Assembly: GCA_019241095.1 (NCBI GenBank)
Contig: JAFAXJ010000327.1
Location: 1 to 10,091 of the forward strand
Length of the DNA stretch: 10,091 nucleotides
Source: Verrucomicrobiota bacterium
Lineage (GTDB): Bacteria > Verrucomicrobiota > Verrucomicrobiia > Chthoniobacterales > JAFAMB01
Reading direction: 5' to 3'
Under the pieces are notes generated by a model. The model worked only from the letters and a program-made list of their open reading frames with translations, was not told where the DNA came from and made no database searches. Below are positions 1 through 6,642 of this stretch, in pieces. The translations under genes were made by a program, and so were the position numbers. The stretch's first letter is position 1, and each line of letters starts with the position of its first letter.

Positions 1-584
1 ATCTGATCAAACTGGGTAATGACATTCGCCACTACCTGATCGATGTCATCGCGCAATGTATAATATGCGGCATCCTCGTTAATGCGGGCTTGTCTACGCG
101 CTGCGATCGTTGCTCCCCCATCCCAGATTAATTGCGACAGGGTCAGAGTAACCTGCCAAGTTTCGTTGGCTGAACTTCGGTTTAGCCCTCCAAAAAGTCC
201 GGAGACGGGTATGGCTACTGCGTTGGTTTGGCCTGAGCTAGTCACCACCAGATTCTGTCCAGACGGAACTGCCAGCAGATCGACCGGAGAAGCTCCACTA
301 GAGCTGCTGCCCGTCGACTGAAGTCCGGGATCGGTCGCGGCCAGATTTCCAGCGCCGGTCAACTGGGGTAGCAAGCGCGATTGCGCTTGAAATACCAGGC
401 CTCGCGTGGCTTTCAGTTGCTGAATCTGAGAGAGAATTGTGGGGTTTTGCTTGAGAGCAAGCGCGACCGCATCCTCAAGCGTTAAAGGCCGGTTGGAAAA
501 TCCCGCCTCCGATTCACCAGCAAATGAGCTTAAAGCAAAGGGAAGTAAGCTGGCGGCAAGGACGACAAACGGAAATCTAATCAT
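1..584 (-). CDS. TolC-family outer membrane efflux protein, N-terminal part (cut by window edge)
   Basis: Outer-membrane channel component of an efflux or type I secretion system. The 194 complete codons visible here cover about the first 40% of a typical 420-500 residue member. Residues 1-22 form a signal peptide (hydrophobic VVLAASLLPFAL core, likely cleavage after SFA). The sequence LTLEDAVALALKQNP at 34-48 is the usual start of the first OEP helix. A later stretch, TLTLSQLIWDGG, resembles the family's beta-strand and turn before the next helix. A Ser/Gly-rich segment (about 92-125) sits where the first extracellular hairpin is expected and is longer than usual. The start ATG (582-584) lies inside the end of the upstream MarR-type gene, which suggests translational coupling and control by that repressor. 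Periplasmic adaptor and pump genes, if present, lie beyond the left edge, so the substrate cannot be inferred. Confidence 0.9.
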   Translation of the reverse strand, partial: MIRFPFVVLAASLLPFALSSFAGESEAGFSNRPLTLEDAVALALKQNPTILSQIQQLKATRGLVFQAQSRLLPQLTGAGNLAATDPGLQSTGSSSSGASPVDLLAVPSGQNLVVTSSGQTNAVAIPVSGLFGGLNRSSANETWQVTLTLSQLIWDGGATIAARRQARINEDAAYYTLRDDIDQVVANVITQFDQ

Positions 585-1053
585 GTTTAGGCGAGTTTTC
601 GCAATAAGCAGCAATTTTGCGGTAAATCTGAAGCCAGTTTTTACCTTCCTCAACAGTGAGTTGATCGCGCAGGATGGTCATGATTCGTTCTACAATACCG
701 TGACGGATTTGCGCCACCAAGCCCGAACCTTTCGGCGTATTGCGCACCATCACCTTGCGACGATCGTTAACGGTGTGGCAGCGTTCCACATAACCGAGCT
801 TTTCCAATCGATCCACCAGACCGCTGGCGGCAGCGGTCGTATGCCCCATTTCCGCAGCGATGGCCGTCATCGTCATTACCTGGTGATTCTCCAAGTAACC
901 AAGCAGAAAATATTGAGGGAACGATACGGAACCTCGGCTTAGTTCCTCTGAAAGCTTCGGCAGAAATCTTCGATGCATTTGCATAATGATTTCGGCGAGC
1001 TCTTCAGAGTCCGATCGAAGACCTGAAATGGGGTCATGCTCCGTCTCAAGCAT
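577..1053 (-). CDS. MarR-family transcriptional regulator
   Basis: Winged helix-turn-helix repressor of the MarR family, 158 residues, which is a normal length. Such proteins bind palindromic operators as dimers and release DNA when they bind phenolic or other small ligands. The visible core runs from about residue 60 to 104: a helix (TMTAIAAEMG), a recognition helix followed by the hallmark LVDRLEKLGYVER (79-91), then the wing with NDRRKVMV, where D97, R98 and R99 match the conserved DRR. The flanking helices (15-55 and 111-150) would form the dimer interface. The stop codon overlaps the start of the downstream TolC-type gene by 8 nt (ATGATTAG on the minus strand), so the two are very probably co-transcribed and the regulator probably controls efflux and itself. 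The start ATG has only a short AAGG three bases upstream as a ribosome-binding site. Confidence 0.93.
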   Translation of the reverse strand: MLETEHDPISGLRSDSEELAEIIMQMHRRFLPKLSEELSRGSVSFPQYFLLGYLENHQVMTMTAIAAEMGHTTAAASGLVDRLEKLGYVERCHTVNDRRKVMVRNTPKGSGLVAQIRHGIVERIMTILRDQLTVEEGKNWLQIYRKIAAYCENSPKHD

Positions 1054-1065
1054 GAGCCTTGAAAA

Positions 1066-1097
1066 GGTTAACTTGGTTAAGGATTTCGATGCACATC
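1066..1097. promoter_or_regulatory. Candidate operator: GGTTAA direct repeat and GATG-CA-CATC palindrome
   Basis: Just downstream of the candidate marR promoter are two copies of GGTTAA (1066-1071 and 1075-1080) and a short interrupted palindrome, GATG-CA-CATC (1088-1097), which would overlap the transcription start. MarR-family proteins commonly autoregulate by binding near their own promoter, so this is the natural place to look for the operator. The arms are short and no known consensus is matched. The assignment is inference. Confidence 0.25.
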
Positions 1098-1125
1098 ATT
1101 AAAGCATAGCCGCTTCTCTTTTCAA
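1098..1125 (-). promoter_or_regulatory. Candidate sigma70-type promoter of the marR-tolC pair
   Basis: On the minus strand a -35-like TTGAAA (1120-1125) and a -10-like TTTAAT (1098-1103) are separated by 16 bp. Each hexamer differs from the consensus at one position. Transcription would start near 1091, leaving a leader of about 40 nt before the marR-type ATG at 1053. This is seen by eye only. AT-rich spacers often give chance matches, but position and orientation fit. Confidence 0.5.
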
Positions 1126-1149
1126 TTAGCCAAATGACGCTTGCTTGTC

Positions 1150-1183
1150 CACTGCTTCGAGCTTGCAGTGCTTTCTTTCGAAG
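1150..1183. repeat. Nested short inverted repeats in the marR/icd divergent spacer
   Basis: CACTGC (1150-1155) and GCAGTG (1165-1170) form a 6-bp stem with a 9-nt loop. CTTCGA (1155-1160) and TCGAAG (1178-1183) form a second 6-bp stem with a 17-nt loop. The two share bases and cannot both form. They lie upstream of the candidate icd promoter and could be a binding site, or may be chance. Confidence 0.25.
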
Positions 1184-1185
1184 TA

Positions 1186-1215
1186 TTGAGCTTTTTTGCG
1201 CTAGATCGCTTATCT
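1186..1215 (+). promoter_or_regulatory. Weak candidate promoter for icd
   Basis: TTGAGC (1186-1191) and TTATCT (1210-1215) are spaced 18 bp apart, about 30 bp upstream of the icd ATG. The -35 match is four of six and the -10 match three of six, so this is only the best-looking site in the spacer. The divergent spacer (1054-1243) must hold the icd promoter, since the preceding gene runs the other way. Confidence 0.25.
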
Positions 1216-1243
1216 TTGATCGTTCACCCGTTAAGTCATTCTT

Positions 1244-2623
1244 ATGTCATACACACATCTTCAGGCGCCCGCGGGAGGTAAAATTGCCTTTCGCGATCGG
1301 AAAGTTCAATGCCCCAATGACCCTGTAATTCCATTTATCAGAGGCGACGGGACCGGGCCCGATATTTGGGCTGCAAGCGTTCGCGTCTTCGACGCTGCGG
1401 TTCAAAAGGCTTACAGCGGTTCGCGCAAAATAATCTGGTTCGAGACTTTCGCGGGAGAAGCAGCAAAAACGCGCTTTGATACCTGGCTCCCTGACGATAC
1501 CGTAACTGCCTTTCGTGAATACCTTGTCGGCATTAAAGGGCCACTAACAACGCCTGTTGGAGGCGGTATTCGATCTCTCAATGTCGCATTGCGCCAACTG
1601 CTCGATTTATACGTTTGTCTTCGGCCTGTACGATATCTTCAGGGTGTTCCGTCTCCGGTCCGAAAGCCTGAACGAGTGGATATGGTTATTTTCCGGGAAA
1701 ATACTGAGGACATTTATGCCGGAATTGAGTTTCGGCCAGGAAGCCAGGAAGCGACTCGGTTTCTCCAGCTTTTAGAGCGCGAGTTTCCGGATCGATTCGC
1801 AAAAATTCGATTCGGAACCGAGGCCGCTTCTAAAGAATTTTTGGCGAATGAACCCGCGCTCGGCTCGTCGCAGGTTGACCTAGGGATCGGGATTAAGCCC
1901 GTAAGCAGATTAGGCACAAACCGGTTGGTGGCTGCTGCTGTTCGATATGCAATTGAGTTTGGGCGAAAGTCGGTGACCTTCGTTCATAAAGGAAACATCA
2001 TGAAGTTTACGGAAGGAAGTTTCCGAGATTGGGGCTATGAGCTTGTGGACTCGCAGTTCGCGGACGCCACTTATTCCTGGTCACGCTGGGAGCAGACCAA
2101 GAAATCCCTTGGAGAGGAAGCAGCCAACAGCGAGATGAAATCGGCTCTAAGAGAGGGCAAAGTTTTAGTCAAAGATGCGATTGCCGATATCACCCTTCAG
2201 CAGGTGCTCACCAGGGCGGAAGACTTCGATGTCATCGCGACTTTAAACCTTAACGGAGATTATCTGTCTGATGCGCTTGCCGCACAGGTAGGCGGTATCG
2301 GAATCGCACCGGGCGGAAACATCAATTACCATACCGGACATGCTATTTTTGAGGCGACCCATGGGACCGCACCAAAATATGCAAATCTCGACAAAGTAAA
2401 CCCTTGTTCGGTCATTCTCTCTGGAGAAATGATGTTGCGGCATCTGGGGTGGAGTGAAGCCGCTGATCTAATCAGTCGTGGTCTGAATGGCGCAATCTGC
2501 AGCAAAAAAGTGACCTACGATTTCGCTCGGTTGATGGAAGGCGCCACTGAGATCAAATGTTCGGAGTTCGGCGACAACATTATTGCGCATATGGAAGGGG
2601 GAAGCCAAAGCGTCAGGAGTTGA
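1244..2623 (+). CDS. icd: NADP-dependent isocitrate dehydrogenase (long form)
   Basis: Cytoplasmic TCA-cycle enzyme that oxidises isocitrate to 2-oxoglutarate and CO2 while reducing NADP+. The isocitrate site is intact: S111, N113 and R117 in [13 protein letters not shown], then R127, R151 and Y158, matching E. coli S113, N115, R119, R129, R153 and Y160. Metal-binding aspartates are in NLNGDYLSD. The NADP 2'-phosphate determinants are present as K378-Y379 (GTAPKYA) and Y425/R429 (TYDFARL), which argues against an NAD-dependent enzyme. S111 is the residue that IDH kinase (AceK) phosphorylates in E. coli. At 459 residues it is 43 longer than the E. coli enzyme, mainly from insertions of about 21 residues (near 181-211) and 13 residues (near 275-305) plus a 9-residue C-terminal tail. 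Cyanobacterial enzymes are also extended in these places. The start is supported by alignment of the N-terminal [14 protein letters not shown] with longer homologues. No clear Shine-Dalgarno sequence is visible. Confidence 0.96.
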   Translation: MSYTHLQAPAGGKIAFRDRKVQCPNDPVIPFIRGDGTGPDIWAASVRVFDAAVQKAYSGSRKIIWFETFAGEAAKTRFDTWLPDDTVTAFREYLVGIKGPLTTPVGGGIRSLNVALRQLLDLYVCLRPVRYLQGVPSPVRKPERVDMVIFRENTEDIYAGIEFRPGSQEATRFLQLLEREFPDRFAKIRFGTEAASKEFLANEPALGSSQVDLGIGIKPVSRLGTNRLVAAAVRYAIEFGRKSVTFVHKGNIMKFTEGSFRDWGYELVDSQFADATYSWSRWEQTKKSLGEEAANSEMKSALREGKVLVKDAIADITLQQVLTRAEDFDVIATLNLNGDYLSDALAAQVGGIGIAPGGNINYHTGHAIFEATHGTAPKYANLDKVNPCSVILSGEMMLRHLGWSEAADLISRGLNGAICSKKVTYDFARLMEGATEIKCSEFGDNIIAHMEGGSQSVRS

Positions 2624-2868
2624 GGGGTCAAGAAAGTTGAGGCGTTGGGTTTGAGGAGACATAAGAGGTCTCACCAAGCAGTTAGTTAGGAGGTGCTGGG
2701 GTTGGAGTCCGGCCAAATTGCCAGTTGATCTCGTATGATTGTCGAGCGAACCGATCCCTTGGGGATCCGAGATTGTAGCCAGCAGTTCAGGGTTGCTTTC
2801 AGGTAGACCAACGCGACAGCCCCATCAGGGACGGGTAATAGATCATCCAGCGTGAGAAATCGTCTGGT
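2624..2868. other. Gene-free spacer between convergent icd and the AI-2E permease gene
   Basis: This 245-bp stretch separates two gene ends facing each other, where bidirectional termination would be expected. It holds two small hairpins: GAGAC/GTCTC with a 7-nt loop (2656-2672) and GATCCC-TTG-GGGATC (2753-2767). Neither is followed by a T-run on either strand, so I do not call an intrinsic terminator. The only small ORF I checked, about 23 codons from an ATG at 2737, has no ribosome-binding site. I see no gene here. Confidence 0.6.
2753..2767. repeat. Perfect 6-bp hairpin GATCCC-TTG-GGGATC in the convergent spacer
   Basis: A perfect inverted repeat with a 3-nt loop lies about 130 bp after the icd stop and about 100 bp after the permease stop on the other strand. 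Its position between convergent genes suits a transcript 3' end, but no U-tract follows on either strand, so the role is uncertain. Confidence 0.3.
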
Positions 2869-4188
2869 TCACGTGGCGATTTCAATTTCTCTTTTTTCCG
2901 CAATCTCGTCTCTGAAAAAGATATTGCGCTGTCGATCCCAGATGTACCGTCTCAGCAGCACCTTGAGAGTCGCGGTAAGCGGAATTGCCAATATTGCTCC
3001 TAAAGGGCCCCCCAGCACTAGCGTCCAGAGAATCACCGAAACGATGATTGTCATAGGATGCAGGCCAACTGAATTGCCGACGATGCGAGGCGTAAGAACC
3101 AGGCCGTCGACCTGGGCGACAATCAAAAAGAAAATGATCGTTACCCAGAGCGGATGAATCCAGTCGTTGAATTGGACAAAAGCAATCAGGACTGCAGGAA
3201 TGTAACAGATGACATAGCCAAGGTATGGAATAAGCCCAAAGACAGCGAAGCTTAATCCAATCAGGAACGCGAACTGAAGTCCAAGGATGGCCAATCCGAT
3301 GCCGATCAGTGTTGCATCGAAGCATGCGACGAGCAGTTGACCCCGGAAAAAGTTTATCAGATATCCATTGATCTCGGTTAAAACCGCGACAAGCTCATCT
3401 TTAAAGTTCGACTTACGAACTGGCAAATACGACGACCAGGATTCTGCTATCCTTGGGCTTTCCTTTAAAAAGAAGAATACGTAAATCGGAACCATCAAAA
3501 GTCCGGTAATAAATCCAAAGACGCCGAACACTCCCGTTAAACTCGTTTGAGCAAAGTTCCATGTACGTTGAACAAGGGCTGGCAGCTGGTCTCTCGAGTA
3601 TTGAAGCCACTGCTGAACGAATGGGTTGTCCCGAAAACGTTCGAAACTAGTTTTTGATCGGTCTTCGTTGGGCCGGGAGGCACGATCATCAGAAATTTCA
3701 GGGGTAGGAAAGACGCCGGGGCTGAGTTTAGACAGCGTTTCAACGTTGCGCTCGGGTAGAGAGTCGAAAGATCCCCACCCCCGTTCAATATAGCCCGGGA
3801 GAGCCGCCGAAAATTTCACGCTTTCTGTATAGACACTCGGTATCACACCAATCATCAGCGACCCGGCGCTTAAAACAAATGCACCAAAAACGATTGCAAC
3901 TGCGAGAATGCGCGGAAGACCTCGCCGAGCCAGCCATGAAACAACGGGTTCAAGCAGATACGCAAGAACTCCTGAAAAAGCCACCGGAAGCAAAAGAGGC
4001 TGGAGAAAAGCAATGACCTGGGTAGCTACGTAAATGACAAAAACAAAAATAGCGGCGATCACAAGGAGTGAGATCGCGGTAATCGCATTCCACAGCGTTT
4101 TTCTCTGCCACGGTGTCGGATACAAAGATATTGTGAAGAATCGTTTTGACGTGCGAAGGTTGCAATGAAAAAGCGCTTGCCGCCGCAT
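2869..4188 (-). CDS. AI-2E family transporter (UPF0118 / PerM-like permease)
   Basis: Polytopic inner-membrane protein of the AI-2E transporter family, whose members include the E. coli AI-2 exporter TqsA (YdgG) and Na+/H+ antiporter-like proteins. The substrate cannot be told from sequence. Hydrophobic segments lie at about 36-62, 64-83, 93-116, 218-241, 286-312, 314-338, 347-363 and 379-405. Family hallmarks are FRGQLLVA (281-288), LIPYLGYVICYIPA (319-332), DGLVLTPRIVGNSVGLHP (361-378) and the final GGPLGAILAIPLTATLKVLL. The hydrophilic region between the third and fourth segments (about 118-217) contains a long charged, proline-containing stretch at 145-190. The reported ATG gives a 21-residue polar extension with no ribosome-binding site before the conserved PTPWQRKTLW. 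A TTG at 4123-4125 would start the protein just before that motif and leave more promoter room towards moxR, so the true start may be there. The gene is convergent with icd and divergent from the MoxR operon. Confidence 0.9.
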   Translation of the reverse strand: MRRQALFHCNLRTSKRFFTISLYPTPWQRKTLWNAITAISLLVIAAIFVFVIYVATQVIAFLQPLLLPVAFSGVLAYLLEPVVSWLARRGLPRILAVAIVFGAFVLSAGSLMIGVIPSVYTESVKFSAALPGYIERGWGSFDSLPERNVETLSKLSPGVFPTPEISDDRASRPNEDRSKTSFERFRDNPFVQQWLQYSRDQLPALVQRTWNFAQTSLTGVFGVFGFITGLLMVPIYVFFFLKESPRIAESWSSYLPVRKSNFKDELVAVLTEINGYLINFFRGQLLVACFDATLIGIGLAILGLQFAFLIGLSFAVFGLIPYLGYVICYIPAVLIAFVQFNDWIHPLWVTIIFFLIVAQVDGLVLTPRIVGNSVGLHPMTIIVSVILWTLVLGGPLGAILAIPLTATLKVLLRRYIWDRQRNIFFRDEIAEKREIEIAT

Positions 4189-4246
4189 GAAGGGAAGTTG
4201 GGTCTTTTAAACAGATCAGCATCCTGGATGTCAGAGTTTTGAAATT

Positions 4247-5236
4247 ATGACCATGTCAACTGAGGCCGTCACCGAAGAGGTTAAAAAGAGCGGGGTTTGG
4301 GTTTCGGCGATACAGCAGGAAATATCCAGGGTAATAGTTGGGCAGAGATACCTTGTTGACCGCCTTCTTATCGGTCTTCTGGCAAATGGTCATATATTGC
4401 TCGAAGGCGTCCCGGGGCTGGCAAAAACTCTTACCGTTCGGTCCTTGGCCAGTTGCATTAAGACTGGCTTTCAGCGGCTCCAGTTCACGCCAGACCTTTT
4501 GCCCGCGGACATTATAGGAACTCTCATTTACAATCCGAGAGATGGGGAATTCCGGCCGAAATTAGGCCCAATCTTCTCAAACCTGATTCTAGCGGACGAA
4601 ATCAATCGCGCGCCTGCTAAGGTTCAGAGTGCGTTACTCGAGGCTATGCAGGAACGCCAAGTGACCATCAGCGACAAAACGTATCCTCTTCCCGACCCGT
4701 TCCTGGTGCTAGCTACCCAGAACCCATTGGAACAGGAAGGCACGTATCAACTGCCCGAAGCGCAACTCGATCGCTTTATGCTGAAGTTGAATGTCGGCTA
4801 TCCGTCGAAAGTCGAGGAACGCAAAATATTGGATCTCATGGGAACCTCCAAGCCGGACCTGACCATCGAGCCGGTCGCAAATCCAGAGGACATCATTCGC
4901 TCGAGAGACGTGGTCAACCGGATCTTTATTGATGACCGCGTAAAAGATTACATCGTTGATATTGTTTGGGCCACCCGGAGACCTGGCGATTACCGTTTAG
5001 GCATGGATGGTCTGATCAGGTACGGTGCTTCGCCACGGGCGACTATCTATCTGACACTTGCGGCACGAGCATACGCATTCATTTGCGGACGAGGTTACGT
5101 AACGCCTCAGGATGTAAAAACCATTGGGCCTGACGTCTTGCGCCATCGTGTAATCGTCAGTTATGAGGCTGAAGCTGAAGAAATGACTAGCGAATCAGCC
5201 GTTCAGCGGATTTTCGCCGGATTACCCGTTCCTTGA
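4247..5236 (+). CDS. moxR: MoxR-family AAA+ ATPase
   Basis: Cytoplasmic AAA+ ATPase of the MoxR class (329 residues, normal length), thought to act as a chaperone-like motor with VWA-domain partners encoded alongside it. All ATPase elements are visible: Walker A EGVPGLAKT (53-61, K60), Walker B LILADEIN (113-120, D117-E118), sensor 1 in LATQNPLEQEGTYQLPEAQ (N159), the arginine finger in LDRF (R176) and sensor 2 in YGASPRA (R264). FTPDLLPADIIG (80-91) and EAMQER (132-137) are further family signatures. It is the first gene of a run of six, 9 nt upstream of the DUF58 gene, and diverges from the permease gene. Both the ATG at 4247 and the one at 4253 are possible starts; neither has a good Shine-Dalgarno sequence, and I see no convincing promoter in the 58-bp spacer. 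Confidence 0.96.
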   Translation: MTMSTEAVTEEVKKSGVWVSAIQQEISRVIVGQRYLVDRLLIGLLANGHILLEGVPGLAKTLTVRSLASCIKTGFQRLQFTPDLLPADIIGTLIYNPRDGEFRPKLGPIFSNLILADEINRAPAKVQSALLEAMQERQVTISDKTYPLPDPFLVLATQNPLEQEGTYQLPEAQLDRFMLKLNVGYPSKVEERKILDLMGTSKPDLTIEPVANPEDIIRSRDVVNRIFIDDRVKDYIVDIVWATRRPGDYRLGMDGLIRYGASPRATIYLTLAARAYAFICGRGYVTPQDVKTIGPDVLRHRVIVSYEAEAEEMTSESAVQRIFAGLPVP

Positions 5237-5245
5237 CAGTCGGCT

Positions 5246-6133
5246 ATGCAGTCAGTCTCCGAAATTCTCAAGAAGATTCGCAGGCTAGAACTCAGAACTC
5301 GCCAATTCGTCGATACCGCTTTTGCAGGACAATATCACAGCGTTTTCAAAGGGCGCGGGATGAACTTCGACGAGTTTCGGCAATATGACTTCGGAGATGA
5401 AATTCGCACGATCGATTGGAACGTAACTGCCCGGATGGGTGAGCCATTTGTTCGGAAATATGTAGAAGAGCGGGAGCTTACGGTCATACTGTTGGTTGAC
5501 GTGAGTGCGTCTGGCGGCTACGGAAGCGTTCTGGCCAGCAAACGAGAAATCGCGGCTGAAGTTGCGTCTTTACTGGCCTTTTCTGCTATTCGCAATAATG
5601 ACAAAGTCGGTCTCTTACTCTTCAGCGACCGGATAGAGTTGTACATCGCACCTGCAAAGGGACGAAGCCATATCCTGCGTCTGATCCGCGACATTCTTTA
5701 CCACGAAGTTCAAGGTAAAAAAACAGATCTCAATGCGCCTTTGAACTTTTTGCAAAACGTGATAGGCCGCCGAGCGGTGGTATTTCTGCTATCAGATTTC
5801 CACAGTGGAGATTACGAACAGGCTATAACCGTTTGCGCGCACAAGCACGATCTTATCGCAATTCCGATTGAGGACAAAGGAGAGCAAAACTTACCTGATA
5901 TCGGCATAGTCCGTGTGCAGGATCCAGAAAGCGGGGCGGTATACGAATTGGATTTCTCTGACCGACAAATCAGATCAGAGTTCGCAAAGATGGCCGAAGC
6001 GGAAAGAAAAGAGCGAGAAGCGCTTTTTCGCAGGAAAGGCATCGACTCGGTCCCGCTCCGGACCGACCAAGACTATTTTCCCATTCTGAGAGGTTTCTTT
6101 CTCCGGCGAGAACGACGGCTTAGAAGTCGATGA
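5246..6133 (+). CDS. DUF58 domain protein (VWA-like, MoxR-operon partner)
   Basis: Soluble protein of 295 residues matching the DUF58 family, which nearly always sits directly after moxR and has a VWA-like fold. The family core is unmistakable: GRGMNFDEFRQYDFGDEIRT (36-55), then IDWNVTARMGEPFVRKY. A MIDAS-like metal site appears as DVSAS (85-89), a threonine in KKTDL (T160) and an aspartate in LLSDF (D184), so metal binding looks possible. No membrane segment or signal peptide is seen, so it is probably cytoplasmic, where it could meet the ATPase and the cytoplasmic faces of the Bat proteins. The C-terminus is very basic (FFLRRERRLRSR). The start lies 9 nt after the moxR stop without a strong ribosome-binding site. 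The stop overlaps the next start by 4 nt (ATGA). Confidence 0.93.
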   Translation: MQSVSEILKKIRRLELRTRQFVDTAFAGQYHSVFKGRGMNFDEFRQYDFGDEIRTIDWNVTARMGEPFVRKYVEERELTVILLVDVSASGGYGSVLASKREIAAEVASLLAFSAIRNNDKVGLLLFSDRIELYIAPAKGRSHILRLIRDILYHEVQGKKTDLNAPLNFLQNVIGRRAVVFLLSDFHSGDYEQAITVCAHKHDLIAIPIEDKGEQNLPDIGIVRVQDPESGAVYELDFSDRQIRSEFAKMAEAERKEREALFRRKGIDSVPLRTDQDYFPILRGFFLRRERRLRSR

Positions 6134-6642
6134 TCTGGCTTTTCATTCTGGCTCAGGCTGCTTCTAAGGGACCGAACGAGATTGAAGATATTCGCCCTCC
6201 GGTGACTGGACCTCCCTCAGCAATGATCGTGGTCGTGCTCGCTGTACTGCTCCTGCTTACCATCGCTGCATATTACCTCTGGCCTTCTTCCAAAAAGATG
6301 CTCGCCCCAGGGCCAATGCCAAAAGATGTCGCGAGGGACCGGCTGAAGTTGATTCGCGATAGAATGCAATTCCTAAATGAATACCAGTTCAGTGTAGAAC
6401 TTTCCGATGTTCTCCGGGGCTTTATTGAACAGCATTTTGGCATTAAAGCGATCCGGCAGACTACTGATGAATTTCTTAACCAGATCTCAGAAGGAGGCCG
6501 CTTTGACGAAGGCCAACGCGAGCGGCTTCTTCGCTTTTTAGAGACATGCGATAAAATCAAATTTGCCCGAAGCTCTGCGGATGCAGAAGAGTGTAAAAGG
6601 CTTTATGATCACGCGGTCGGATTTGTAGAGGAGGCGAAGTGA
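6130..6642 (+). CDS. DUF4381-like single-pass membrane protein of the MoxR-Bat operon
   Basis: A 170-residue protein of unknown biochemical role that resembles the DUF4381 family found between the DUF58 and batA genes in many such operons. The layout fits: an N-terminal DIRPP motif (20-24) just before one strong membrane segment (about 32-51), then a helical domain. That domain includes YQFSVELSDVLRGFIEQHFG (85-104), TTDEFLNQI (111-119) and CDKIKFA (140-146), the conserved features I associate with the family. The first ten residues are hydrophobic and may act as a weak signal, putting the short N-terminus outside and the helical domain in the cytoplasm. That topology is inference. It overlaps the upstream stop by 4 nt (ATGA) and the downstream GTG start by 4 nt (GTGA), so translation is probably coupled. 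The family assignment is by motif memory only. Confidence 0.78.
   Translation: MIWLFILAQAASKGPNEIEDIRPPVTGPPSAMIVVVLAVLLLLTIAAYYLWPSSKKMLAPGPMPKDVARDRLKLIRDRMQFLNEYQFSVELSDVLRGFIEQHFGIKAIRQTTDEFLNQISEGGRFDEGQRERLLRFLETCDKIKFARSSADAEECKRLYDHAVGFVEEAK
6627..6638 (+). promoter_or_regulatory. Ribosome-binding site deciding the GTG start of batA
   Basis: AGAGGAGG (6627-6634) lies 4 nt before the GTG at 6639 and inside the end of the upstream gene. It is the clearest Shine-Dalgarno sequence in the operon and supports the GTG start, which overlaps the upstream TGA stop. Confidence 0.65.

Noticed and set aside
439..942. A 167-codon plus-strand reading frame across the tolC/marR junction.
   Set aside because: It is antisense to two well-supported genes, has no family resemblance, and spans their boundary.
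2656..2726. tRNA-like pattern after icd: a 5-bp stem with 7-nt loop (GAGAC-ATAAGAG-GTCTC), a GGTTGGAGTCC resembling a T-loop, and a nearby CCA.
   Set aside because: There is no matching acceptor 5' strand or D-arm, the 'T-loop' lacks the conserved C and its stem has a 9-nt loop, and the implied AAG anticodon loop is atypical.
2753..2767. Perfect hairpin GATCCC-TTG-GGGATC considered as a bidirectional terminator.
   Set aside because: No T-run follows on either strand, so it lacks the second half of an intrinsic terminator; kept only as a repeat.
2737..2808. Small plus-strand ORF of about 23 codons (MIVERTDPLG...) in the icd/permease spacer.
   Set aside because: It has no ribosome-binding site, no recognisable motif and a length expected by chance.
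4146..4172. TTGACG at 4146-4151 as a -35 box for the MoxR operon.
   Set aside because: The sequence 16-18 bp downstream is A-rich but has no -10-like hexamer.
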